A DNA stretch of 37,149 bases from Prochloraceae cyanobacterium PL24a_bin.78 (GTDB lineage Bacteria > Cyanobacteriota > Cyanobacteriia > Cyanobacteriales > JANQIW01): the NCBI GenBank assembly GCA_028281945.1, contig JANQIW010000142.1, forward strand, positions 1-37,149, written 5' to 3'. Shown here piece after piece: positions 8,948 through 17,236 of this stretch. Numbering within the stretch: position 1 is the stretch's first letter; each line of letters begins with the position of its first letter. A program made the translations under genes and the position numbers. Below the pieces are notes generated by a model, which saw only the letters and a program-made list of their open reading frames with translations, was not told the DNA's origin and ran no database searches.

Positions 8948-9523
8948 ATGAAAAAATTAAAGTTATTAATACTAGCTGCATGTGTAGGAATTGGAGGTAT
9001 AGCCTTAACGACAAATGTAAATGCCAATAAAGCCAAATCGATTCCGGTGGAAAATAGAACTCAACTAGTACAATCTTCTTCTAGAAATATGACAATTTCT
9101 CGTTTAGAACAAATTGTTCGAGAAAAAGGAGTTAATGTTCGTAGTGGAAATGGTCAACTACAATTTGAATATGAAGGTGTGACCATGGCCATCTTAAGCA
9201 GTCAGGAACGCGATCGGATGCGAATAATAGCACCTATAACTCAAAAGGAAAATCTTAGCGCACAAGAATATGAAAATATGCTAATTGCTAATTTCCATAC
9301 CACCTTAGATGGTCGTTATGCCATTAGTAACAATTTAGTATTTGCAACTTTCGTTCATCCCCTTTCTTCACTCCATGAAGACGATCTTAGATCAGCACTA
9401 TTTCAGGTATCACAATTATACAAAAACTTCGGCTCAAGCTACTCAAGTGGAGGCTTATTATTCTCTCCAGGAGCTAGTCCTCAAAATCCTGGGGAGGATC
9501 CTGGACCCGATTTGAGGATTTAA
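8948..9523 (+). CDS. Exported protein of unknown function
   Basis: A 191-aa protein. The start is the ATG at 8948, since GAGGA (8936-8940) lies 7 bases upstream; a GTG three bases earlier is in frame but less likely. Residues 1-28 are a signal peptide (KKLKLLILAACVGIGGIAL ending near NVNA). The mature part shows a mixed alpha/beta pattern (QFEYEGVTMAIL, DRMRIIAPI, ARYAISNNLVFATFVHPL-like strands, LRSALFQVSQLYKNFG helix). This reminds me loosely of the YbjN / secretion-chaperone-like fold, which is unproven. The tail is glycine/proline-rich. Its last 50 bases overlap the convergent pentapeptide gene. Confidence 0.75.
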   Translation: MKKLKLLILAACVGIGGIALTTNVNANKAKSIPVENRTQLVQSSSRNMTISRLEQIVREKGVNVRSGNGQLQFEYEGVTMAILSSQERDRMRIIAPITQKENLSAQEYENMLIANFHTTLDGRYAISNNLVFATFVHPLSSLHEDDLRSALFQVSQLYKNFGSSYSSGGLLFSPGASPQNPGEDPGPDLRI

Positions 9524-10724
9524 AACGCTCCAATAACTTATTAGCTCCTTCAATCGGTTCTGAAACAGTTTCTGATTGTTCAGAATTCATTTTTTCTTGG
9601 AATTTCCAATCGTATTGTGCCTCTGTATAATTTTGAGCCGTTTTGATTTGATTAGGATTGAGTTTCCAAACATATCTTAAATCCGCACCTTCAAGATTTG
9701 CTCCAAAGAGATCGGCTTCTCTTAAATTTGCTCTAATTAGATTTGCCCCACTAAGGTTAGCATCTCGCAATTGAGCATCTCTAAGATTAGCTCCACTCAT
9801 TTGGGCACTATTAAAATTTGCTTCTTTGAGTTTTGCACCCTTGAAGCTGGTTTGCCTTAAATCAGCATTTTCAAAATTAGCTCCCTGAAAATTAGCTTCT
9901 CTTAAATCTGCACCATTCAATTTAGCATCCTTTAAACTAGCTAAACTCAAATTCGCTCTCCAAAATTTCGCCTTCTCTAAGTTGGCACATCTGAGTTTAC
10001 TTTCTTTTAATAATGCCCCTTTAAGGTTAGCTTCTTCTAAATTTGCGCCACGAAGATCGGCTTTACTTAAATTTGCGCCACGAAGATCGGCTTTACTTAA
10101 ATTTGCACAACGAAGATCGGCTTTACTTAAATTCACGCCCCCAAGATTTGCCCCTTCAAGATTAGCTTTGTTAAGATTACAATTACTCAAATCAGCCCTT
10201 GAGAGATTAGCCTCTTGAATACAGGCACCCTTAAGACTAGCATTAGCCAGTTTGATATTAGTGAGATCCACTTTTGGAATATAAATTCCATCCAAAGAAA
10301 CCTTATTGTGGTTTAAATCTTGAAGTGCTTTAAATCTTGCAGGAGATGTAGGCACAGAAGCTGCTGCTGCATTATCAATTACTTGCCATGCTTCGTAGAT
10401 AGATTTTTGTTGTCTTTGCTGACTTTCTAAAAGATATAAAATTGCTGCTGTGAGAATACTAAAACTTTCAATATTTTCTACGGCAATTAATCCTACTAAT
10501 TCTTTTAATAGACATATTCCTGCTGAATCTTCTGGTAAACAAATTATTTCTCCTCTAGACCAATTTTCTATCAAATAAACTATAACTATGGCAATATATG
10601 CTATGACTAAAGCTGTTGTTACTCTAAACCATACTGATTGGTTAAATAGTTTTAAAATTGGCGATTTCTCAAATCCTTCCCAATAAAACCATTTTGATTT
10701 TACTACTTTTTCTCTTTCTTCCAT
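9474..10724 (-). CDS. Membrane-anchored pentapeptide-repeat protein
   Basis: A 416-aa protein. One strong transmembrane segment (about residues 35-55, VTTALVIAYIAIVIVYLI) and a second hydrophobic stretch (about 75-100) anchor it. A linker follows, then a right-handed beta-helix of A(D/N)LXX repeats from about 145 to 350. The block ends in the LNPNQIKTAQNYTEAQYD motif often seen after cyanobacterial pentapeptide helices. Repeat proteins of this class act as scaffolds or protein mimics, but no specific role can be read here. Three repeats are encoded by near-identical 30-bp units. The 3' end overlaps the convergent gene by 50 bases. Confidence 0.88.
   Translation of the reverse strand: MEEREKVVKSKWFYWEGFEKSPILKLFNQSVWFRVTTALVIAYIAIVIVYLIENWSRGEIICLPEDSAGICLLKELVGLIAVENIESFSILTAAILYLLESQQRQQKSIYEAWQVIDNAAAASVPTSPARFKALQDLNHNKVSLDGIYIPKVDLTNIKLANASLKGACIQEANLSRADLSNCNLNKANLEGANLGGVNLSKADLRCANLSKADLRGANLSKADLRGANLEEANLKGALLKESKLRCANLEKAKFWRANLSLASLKDAKLNGADLREANFQGANFENADLRQTSFKGAKLKEANFNSAQMSGANLRDAQLRDANLSGANLIRANLREADLFGANLEGADLRYVWKLNPNQIKTAQNYTEAQYDWKFQEKMNSEQSETVSEPIEGANKLLERFKSSNRVQDPPQDFED
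10051..10140 (-). repeat. Three tandem 30-bp units inside the pentapeptide gene
   Basis: Units at 10051-10080, 10081-10110 and 10111-10140 each begin CGAAGATCGGCTTTACTTAA and differ only in the last six or so bases. Each codes for two pentapeptides (KADLR plus ANLS type). The near identity points to recent slippage or unequal exchange. Confidence 0.85.
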
Positions 10725-10862
10725 GAATTTTTTATTAATAATAATTATAGCTGTTTACTTTGGTATCTTTACAATGAGAAATACTCTAAAATCTAAAACA
10801 TAAAAGTCTTTGTTTGAAAGTTATTTATTAATTCTCTATACTATCAATTCTTAATACATTAA

Positions 10863-11324
10863 TTATCTCTTGATTTTCTTTTTTTCTAAATATTGTTGGT
10901 GATATTCGTCTGCTAAATAATATTCTCCTGCCGGTTTAATTTCTGTTACGATTTCTTTTTCATATTTTCCTGAAATATTTAATTTTTGTTTGGATTTTCT
11001 TGCTAGGCTTTCTTGCTCCAGATTGTGGTAAAATATAACTGAACGATATTGTTCCCCTCGATCGGCTCCTTGACGATGATAAGAAGTGGGATCATGTATT
11101 TCCCAGAATATTTCCAGTAATTGTTGATAACCTATTTCTTGGGAATCGAACTCTAATTGTACCACTTCTGCATGACCAGTTATTCTGGCACAAACATCTA
11201 AATAAGAAGGATTTGGAAAATGCCCTCCCATATAACCCACAGAGGTAGATTTTACCCCTTTTACCTGTCTGAAAGCTTCTTCTACGTGCCAAAAACACCC
11301 TGCCCCAAATGTTGCTTTTTCCAT
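10863..11324 (-). CDS. msrA: Peptide-methionine (S)-S-oxide reductase MsrA
   Basis: A 153-aa enzyme that reduces the S epimer of methionine sulfoxide, repairing oxidised proteins. The active-site motif GAGCFW puts the catalytic Cys at residue 10. Family blocks GVKSTSVGYMGG, YLDVCARITGHAEVVQLEFD, FWEIHDPTSYHRQGADRGEQYRS and YLADEYHQQYL are all present. A resolving Cys at the far C-terminus is absent, so recycling must use another thiol. The length is that of the short, single-domain class. It stands alone on the minus strand, divergent from the ATP-synthase-like gene. Confidence 0.95.
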   Translation of the reverse strand: MEKATFGAGCFWHVEEAFRQVKGVKSTSVGYMGGHFPNPSYLDVCARITGHAEVVQLEFDSQEIGYQQLLEIFWEIHDPTSYHRQGADRGEQYRSVIFYHNLEQESLARKSKQKLNISGKYEKEIVTEIKPAGEYYLADEYHQQYLEKKKIKR

Positions 11325-11497
11325 TTTAAATTTTATCCATTTTAATCTTTTCCTATTTTAAATCGGTTCTCCAAAGTTGACCACAAGATTTCTATTGGTT
11401 TTAAAGGTAGTCAAAATCTACTCTTAATACTATAAATACTAAAATATATATAGATCGTAAAAATTTGATTTTTAGATGATTTTCGTTGAATAATTAT

Positions 11498-11902
11498 ATG
11501 AATAAAGAACTAGATGTAAAAGTTACTAGCCCCCAAGGTATTGCCTGGTATGGATTTGCTAAATCTGTAATTCTTCCCACTACTGATGGAGAAATAGGTA
11601 TTCTCACAGGTCATATAACTTTGACTGCTTATTTAGATATTGGTGTAGTTCAAATTAAAACAAATAAAGGAATGAATTTAATCTGTATCCACGGTGGTTT
11701 TGCTCAAATAGAACAAGATCAAGTGAATATTATTACCAATTTTGCCCAAAAAGGAGAAGATATCAAACAAAAATCCAGTATTAGAGCCTTAGAAACAGCA
11801 GAAAATAAATTAAAGCAAGCTAATAGTAATTCTCAGAAAAATATAGCTAGAATGGAAATAAGAAAAGCTAAGGCACTTATTAAAGCCATGAATAGTAAAT
11901 AA
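11498..11902 (+). CDS. Orphan F-type ATP synthase epsilon-like subunit
   Basis: A 134-aa protein with the N-terminal beta-sandwich of epsilon subunits: VTSPQGIAWYGFAKSVILPT, DGEIGILTGHITLTAYLDIG, and IHGGFAQIEQDQVNIITNFA. The C-terminal helical hairpin is present but rich in K, N and Q. The frame is open from a TTG at 11486; I chose the ATG at 11498. In cyanobacteria epsilon normally follows the beta subunit gene in an operon. Here the gene stands alone between msrA and a permease, and the sequence looks more divergent than the epsilon proteins I know. It may be the only epsilon gene, moved, or a paralogue. Confidence 0.78.
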   Translation: MNKELDVKVTSPQGIAWYGFAKSVILPTTDGEIGILTGHITLTAYLDIGVVQIKTNKGMNLICIHGGFAQIEQDQVNIITNFAQKGEDIKQKSSIRALETAENKLKQANSNSQKNIARMEIRKAKALIKAMNSK

Positions 11903-12041
11903 TCTATCATTAACTATTAATAATTAATTATTTAATCATAGATAACTATCAGGTAATTCTCTTTGGGTTTTAGCTTTGATAAATTCTCAAATCTGGATCA
12001 TTAATCCTTAAAATTTAATATTTAATAACCATAAATTCAAG

Positions 12042-13259
12042 ATGAAAATTATCAAAAGTATCGAATTAGCAGTAAAAACATTGACAGCAAATAAAATGCG
12101 TAGTGGTTTAACTATGCTGGGAATTATTATTGGTAATGCTTCTGTAATTGCTACTATTGGGATTGGGCAAGGGGCGCAAAAGTTGGCATCAGAACAATTT
12201 GAGGGTTTAGGGCCTAATGTATTATTTGTAGTTCCAGGAAATCAAAAGGCTCGTCAAACTACTTTTAATTTGCCGAAAACTTTGGTTTGGGAAGATGCTA
12301 AAGCTATTGCGAATCAAGTGCCTAGTGTTAAAGAAGTTGCTCCTCAAATTAATTCTAGGGAGGTTATTACTTCTAGAAATCAAAATTTTAATAGTTTAAT
12401 TGTTGGTACTACTCCTGAGTTTTTGACGGTAAGAAGCTTCGATTTGGCTAGGGGTAGATTTGTTAATCCTATTGATATTAAACGCAATAATAAAGTGGCT
12501 ATTTTGGGTTCTGATATTGCTACTAGATTTTTTGGGAATCAAAATCCTGTGGGTAAACAATTAAGGGTTAAAAATATTAGTTTTGAAATTGTTGGTGTAA
12601 TGGAACCAAAGGGTTCTTTAATGGGTACAAATCAAGATGAAACTGTTTATATTCCTCTTAGCACTATGGCTAATCAAATCATGGGAAAAACTTCTCCTTT
12701 TGGCATAGATTTAACTTTTATTTCTGTTAGTGCTAAGGATGAAAATAATATTGAAGCGGCTCAATTTCAAATTGAAAATCTATTAAGATTGCGTCATAAA
12801 ATTACTGGAGAAGATGATTTTGGGGTGCAAAGTCAAAAGGATATTTTGGAAATTGTTGATAATATAACTGGTGGTTTAACTATGATGTTGGCAGCAATTG
12901 CGGCTATTTCTTTGATTGTTGGCGGCATTGGGGTGATGAATATTATGTTGGTTTCGGTAACAGAAAGAACTAAAGAAATTGGTTTACGAAAGGCGATTGG
13001 TGCGCGGGAAAAAGATATTTTATTTCAGTTTTTAATTGAGGCGGTTATTCTCTCTGGTGTGGGTGGTTTTTTGGGTACTTTTATTGGTATTAGTGGGGTG
13101 TTTTTAGTGGGGGCAATTTCTCCTTTGTCGGCTACGATTTCTCCTATTGCTATTGTTATTGCTGTTGGTGTTTCTGGTGGTATTGGTCTCTTTTTTGGGG
13201 TTTTTCCTGCTCAACAAGCTGCTAAGTTGGATCCTATTGTTGCTTTGAGAAGTCTTTGA
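12042..13259 (+). CDS. MacB/FtsX-type ABC transporter permease
   Basis: A 405-aa inner-membrane permease of the MacB type. Residues about 20-42 form the first membrane segment (RSGLTMLGIIIGNASVIATI). Residues 45-270 are the periplasmic domain. Three further segments from about 275 to 395 include ISLIVGGIGVMNIMLVSVTE and the conserved RTKEIGLRKAIGAR loop. It lacks an ATPase domain, so it must pair with a separate ATP-binding subunit, and usually a membrane-fusion protein; neither is adjacent. Such systems export peptides or act as mechanotransmitters, but no substrate can be inferred. Length is normal for a stand-alone permease. Confidence 0.88.
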   Translation: MKIIKSIELAVKTLTANKMRSGLTMLGIIIGNASVIATIGIGQGAQKLASEQFEGLGPNVLFVVPGNQKARQTTFNLPKTLVWEDAKAIANQVPSVKEVAPQINSREVITSRNQNFNSLIVGTTPEFLTVRSFDLARGRFVNPIDIKRNNKVAILGSDIATRFFGNQNPVGKQLRVKNISFEIVGVMEPKGSLMGTNQDETVYIPLSTMANQIMGKTSPFGIDLTFISVSAKDENNIEAAQFQIENLLRLRHKITGEDDFGVQSQKDILEIVDNITGGLTMMLAAIAAISLIVGGIGVMNIMLVSVTERTKEIGLRKAIGAREKDILFQFLIEAVILSGVGGFLGTFIGISGVFLVGAISPLSATISPIAIVIAVGVSGGIGLFFGVFPAQQAAKLDPIVALRSL

Positions 13260-13297
13260 TTTTTTGGTTGGTTATTGTTTTTAATTTGGGAAAAGTA

Positions 13298-14764
13298 ATG
13301 GACGATCGAGAAATACTAGATTTAATAAATAAAGCTAAAGAAAAACAACTTGAAGAATTGTATTTAGGGAATAGTAAATTAAAAGTAATTCCTCCTAAAG
13401 TTTTTGAATTAAAACATTTAAAAAGACTCAATTTAAGCGGCAATAAATTAATAAATATTCCTGAGTCTATTGGTAAATTAACTAATTTAATAGAACTAAG
13501 TCTAAGGAGTAATAAAATCAGTAATCTACCTAATTCTTTTTGCAATTTAACTAATTTAATTTACTTAGATTTAGGCTATAACGAAATAAGCAATTTACCT
13601 AATTGTTTCTCCAGTTTAACTAATTTAATCGAGTTGGATTTAGTAGAAAATAAAATAACAAATCTTTCTGAATCTATTTGCAATTTAACTAATTTACAAG
13701 AACTAATTTTATTTAATAATCAAATAGATAATTTACCTGATTGTTTCTCAAAATTAACTAATTTAAAAAAACTCGAACTAAACCATAACCAATTAAAAGT
13801 TTTCCCAAAATCTCTTTGTGAATTAACTAATTTAACTGAACTTGATTTATATAATAATCAATTAAGTAATCTACCAGAATCTATCTCTAATTTAACTAAT
13901 TTAAACAAACTTGATTTAAGCTGTAATAAATTAAATGATTTACCAGAATCTTTTTCTAATTTAGCTAATTTAAAAGTACTCTATTTAGACAGGAATGAAT
14001 TTACCAATGTGCCAAACTTGATTTTTGAATTAACTAATTTAACTGAACTTAGTTTTAATAATAATCAACTAACAAATCTACCAGAATCTTTTTTTAATTT
14101 AATTAATTTAAAATTGCTCGATCTAAGTAATAATGACATAAATAAGTTACCAAACTGTATTTCAAAGTTAACCAATCTAACTGGGCTTTATTTAGAAAAA
14201 ACTAGAATCAATAATTTGTTTGAGTCAATCATTCCCTTAACCAATTTAACTTCGCTTACTTTAGGGAATAATCAAATAAGTAATTTACCAAAACAATTTT
14301 TTGAATTAATTAATTTAGAAATACTTGCTCTAAATGATAATCAATTAAAGAATTTACCAGAATCTTTCTCTAATTTAACTAAGTTAAGGAGTCTTCGTTT
14401 AAACAATAATCAATTAAGCAATCTACCAGAATCTTTTTCTAATTTAACTAATTTACAATACCTTTTTTTAAGCAATAACCAATTTAAAAATTTCCCTGAA
14501 TGTATTACTAAATTAATTAATTTAAGAAAGGTTTATTTAAGAGGAAATCAATTAAATAATTTGCCTGATTCTATTGCTGTATTTAAAAAATTATTTTTTC
14601 TTGATTTAAGGGATAATCAATTAAGCAATTTACCAAAATCTATCTCAAAATTAACTAACTTAACAAGCCTTGTCTTAAAGAATAATCCTCTTGAATCTCC
14701 TCCTTTACATATTGGTAATCAAGGGATTAAAGCTATTAGAAATTATCTTGATGGATTGGAATAA
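13298..14764 (+). CDS. Leucine-rich-repeat protein (20 LRRs, no other domain)
   Basis: A 488-aa protein of about 20 consecutive 23-residue LRRs of the consensus LxxLxLxxNxLxNLPESxxxLTN, after a short N-terminal helix (MDDREILDLINKAKEKQLEE). It ends at NPLESPPLHIGNQG followed by IKAIRNYLDGLE. The next gene has the same N-terminal helix and the same end-of-LRR sequence, but there it continues into a Roc GTPase domain, so this gene looks like a paralogue that stops where the Roc domain would begin. The ATG at 13298 (preceded by GGGAAAAGT) was chosen over an in-frame TTG that overlaps the permease stop. It probably shares a transcript with the next gene, 76 bases on. Confidence 0.88.
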   Translation: MDDREILDLINKAKEKQLEELYLGNSKLKVIPPKVFELKHLKRLNLSGNKLINIPESIGKLTNLIELSLRSNKISNLPNSFCNLTNLIYLDLGYNEISNLPNCFSSLTNLIELDLVENKITNLSESICNLTNLQELILFNNQIDNLPDCFSKLTNLKKLELNHNQLKVFPKSLCELTNLTELDLYNNQLSNLPESISNLTNLNKLDLSCNKLNDLPESFSNLANLKVLYLDRNEFTNVPNLIFELTNLTELSFNNNQLTNLPESFFNLINLKLLDLSNNDINKLPNCISKLTNLTGLYLEKTRINNLFESIIPLTNLTSLTLGNNQISNLPKQFFELINLEILALNDNQLKNLPESFSNLTKLRSLRLNNNQLSNLPESFSNLTNLQYLFLSNNQFKNFPECITKLINLRKVYLRGNQLNNLPDSIAVFKKLFFLDLRDNQLSNLPKSISKLTNLTSLVLKNNPLESPPLHIGNQGIKAIRNYLDGLE

Positions 14765-14840
14765 TTCAATAGTAATAATCTCAAATTTAATAGTCAATCT
14801 TGGTAATGCTATAACTATATATTGAAGCAATGTAGAAATA

Positions 14841-17129
14841 ATGAAGCATGAAAAAATATTAGAAATAATAAATCAAGCTAAAATTCAACACCTTGAAAAA
14901 TTAGATTTAAGCAATAAAGGATTAGAAGAAATTCCCCATGAAATTTTTGAACTTAAACAATTAAAAATACTTAATCTTAAAAATAATCAGATAAAGAATC
15001 TACCCGAATCTATTTGCCAATTAAATAATTTAACTAGACTTAATTTAGTTGATAATCAAATCATAAATTTACCAGAATCTATCTCTAAATTAAGCAATTT
15101 AACAGGGCTTTATTTAGGCAACAATAATATTAGTAATCTACCGCAATCTTTTGCTAAATTAAGAAATTTAACAGGGCTTTACTTAGGAGAGAATAATATT
15201 AGTAACCTCTCGGAATGTCTTGCTAAATTAAGGAATTTAGCTATCCTTTATTTAGGAAATAATAATCTTAGTAATTTACCAGAATGGCTCTTTAATTTAA
15301 CAAATTTAATCTTACTTGATTTAAGCGGTAATAACATAAGAAATCTATCAGAATCTATCTCTAATCTAACAAATTTAACAGGACTTTATTTAAGAGATAA
15401 TCCTCTTGAATCTCCACCTTTAGAAATAGCTAATAAAGGAATTGAAGCAATTAGGGAATATTTTGAACAATTAAAAAAAGAAGGGATAGATTATGTCTAC
15501 GAAGCTAAATTATTAATATTAGGAGAAGCAGGCGCGGGTAAAACAACTTTATCTAACAAAATCCTCGATAGCAATTATCAATTAAAAGATGAAGATTCTA
15601 CCCAAGGAATTGAAGTCAAACAATGGGATTTTCCCTTACCTGAAGGAAAGAATTTTAGAGTTAATATTTGGGATTTTGGCGGACAAGAAATTTATCATAA
15701 TACCCATCAATTTTTCTTAACTAAACGCTCTTTGTATTGTTTAGTAAGTGATAATCGTAAAGAAGATACAGATTTTTATTATTGGTTAAATATAGTTGAA
15801 CTTTTAAGTCAAAATAGCCCTTTATTAATTATCCAAAATGAAAAACAAAATCGGAAAACAGAAATAAATGAAAAGGCATTGCGAGGCAGATTTACTAATC
15901 TAAAGAAAACACTTTCTACTAATCTCGCAAATAATGAAGGTTTATCAGAAATATTAACCCAAATTAAGCACTATATTACCAATCTTCCCCATGTAGGTGA
16001 TGATCTTCCTCAGACGTGGAAAAGAGTTAGAGAAGTATTAGAAAAAGATTCTCGTAATTATATTAGTCTTGAAGAATATCTTAGTATTTGTGAAGAAAAT
16101 GGTTTCACTAAATATAAGGATAAACTCCAATTAAGTGGCTATTTACATGATTTAGGAATTTGTCTTCATTTCCAAGATGATCCTTTATTAAAGAAAACTA
16201 TTATTCTTAAACCGGAATGGGGAACGGCTGCTGTATATAAAGTATTAGATAATGATCAAGTTATAGACAATTATGGTAGATTTAGTAAAGAAAATTTATT
16301 AAATATTTGGCATGAAGAAAAGTATATTAATATGGAAGATGAATTGCTTCAATTAATGATGAAATTCCAACTTTGCTATAAAATTCCTGATAATTCTGAT
16401 ACTTATATTGCTCCTCAATTATTAACTAAAAATCAACCTGAGTATCCTTGGAATGAAAATAATAATTTAATCCTGCGCTATGAATATGATTTTATGCCTA
16501 AAGGTATTATAACCAGATTTATTGTCAATATGCACAAATATATTTATCAACCAAACTATGTTTGGAGAAATGGCGTGATTCTAAAAAAAGATGAAACTTT
16601 TGCAGAAGTAATTGAAGATTACAATCAAAAACATATAAAAATCAGAGTTGAAGGAAAATATAAAAAAGAATTTATTATAATAATTATTGATAGATTAGAT
16701 GAAATTCATGATTCTTATCAGGAATTAAAGTATAGTAAATTAATCCCTTGTAATTGTATTGATTGTAAGAATACTCAAAACCCACATTTTTATAAATTTG
16801 AAAAATTACAGCAATTTAAAGCCAATGGAAAATATAAAATTCAATGTTATGAAAGTGCTGAGATGGTAAATGTTTTAAGTTTAATAGATGATGTTATAGG
16901 TATAAATTATTCTAAAAATGAAGAAATAACTTCCAGAAATAATCATTTTTCAGCCCTGACAGAAGCTATAGAGAATTACCGTAAAAAAATTGGTCAATTT
17001 GAAAAAGAATTAGCAATTACATCTAATCCTGAACTAAAATTTGAACTAAAAAATAGGATGGCCGAATGCAAAAAAGAGATAAAACGATTGGAAAATGAGA
17101 TCAATTGGAACTATTTTGATAAAATTTAA
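14841..17129 (+). CDS. LRR-Roc-COR (ROCO family) GTPase
   Basis: A 762-aa ROCO protein, the family of human LRRK2. Residues about 18-200 carry eight LRRs. The Roc GTPase domain (about 220-385) has the P-loop GEAGAGKTTL (228-237), the switch motif DFGGQE (278-283), and a base-recognition segment near 332 that reads QNEKQNR, not classic NKxD. The COR domain (about 385-680) shows LSGYLHDLGICLHF, KPEWGTAAVYKVLD and YIAPQLL, and a LIPCNCIDCKN cysteine cluster. The last 55 residues form a charged coiled coil. Bacterial ROCO proteins cycle between dimer and monomer with GTP state; biological roles are mostly unknown. No kinase or other effector domain is fused. Confidence 0.92.
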   Translation: MKHEKILEIINQAKIQHLEKLDLSNKGLEEIPHEIFELKQLKILNLKNNQIKNLPESICQLNNLTRLNLVDNQIINLPESISKLSNLTGLYLGNNNISNLPQSFAKLRNLTGLYLGENNISNLSECLAKLRNLAILYLGNNNLSNLPEWLFNLTNLILLDLSGNNIRNLSESISNLTNLTGLYLRDNPLESPPLEIANKGIEAIREYFEQLKKEGIDYVYEAKLLILGEAGAGKTTLSNKILDSNYQLKDEDSTQGIEVKQWDFPLPEGKNFRVNIWDFGGQEIYHNTHQFFLTKRSLYCLVSDNRKEDTDFYYWLNIVELLSQNSPLLIIQNEKQNRKTEINEKALRGRFTNLKKTLSTNLANNEGLSEILTQIKHYITNLPHVGDDLPQTWKRVREVLEKDSRNYISLEEYLSICEENGFTKYKDKLQLSGYLHDLGICLHFQDDPLLKKTIILKPEWGTAAVYKVLDNDQVIDNYGRFSKENLLNIWHEEKYINMEDELLQLMMKFQLCYKIPDNSDTYIAPQLLTKNQPEYPWNENNNLILRYEYDFMPKGIITRFIVNMHKYIYQPNYVWRNGVILKKDETFAEVIEDYNQKHIKIRVEGKYKKEFIIIIIDRLDEIHDSYQELKYSKLIPCNCIDCKNTQNPHFYKFEKLQQFKANGKYKIQCYESAEMVNVLSLIDDVIGINYSKNEEITSRNNHFSALTEAIENYRKKIGQFEKELAITSNPELKFELKNRMAECKKEIKRLENEINWNYFDKI

Positions 17130-17152
17130 TTGACAAATATCAAATATTAAAC

Positions 17153-17188
17153 AAAGATTTTTATGATATTGGCTAAAGGAAAATCTTT
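17153..17188. terminator. Possible hairpin between convergent ROCO and clpB genes
   Basis: AAAGATTTT (17153-17161) and AAAATCTTT (17180-17188) are perfect reverse complements with an 18-base loop, between the ends of the ROCO gene and clpB. The stem is nearly all A/T, so as a terminator it would be weak; a short T-run follows on the plus strand. Confidence 0.3.
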
Positions 17189-17236
17189 TTAAAGAAAATA
17201 AAAGTAATACTATCCTCTAGCCAACTAAAATAAAAC

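Noticed and set aside
10051..10140. CRISPR-like look of three 30-bp repeats
   Set aside because: The units abut with no spacers and code for pentapeptides in frame.
13234..13545. Minus-strand frame opposite the LRR gene start
   Set aside because: Leucine-rich only because it mirrors the LRR code; no start signal or conserved pattern.
13370..14760. 69-bp periodicity resembling a repeat array
   Set aside because: It is the 23-residue LRR coding period; units diverge as coding repeats do.
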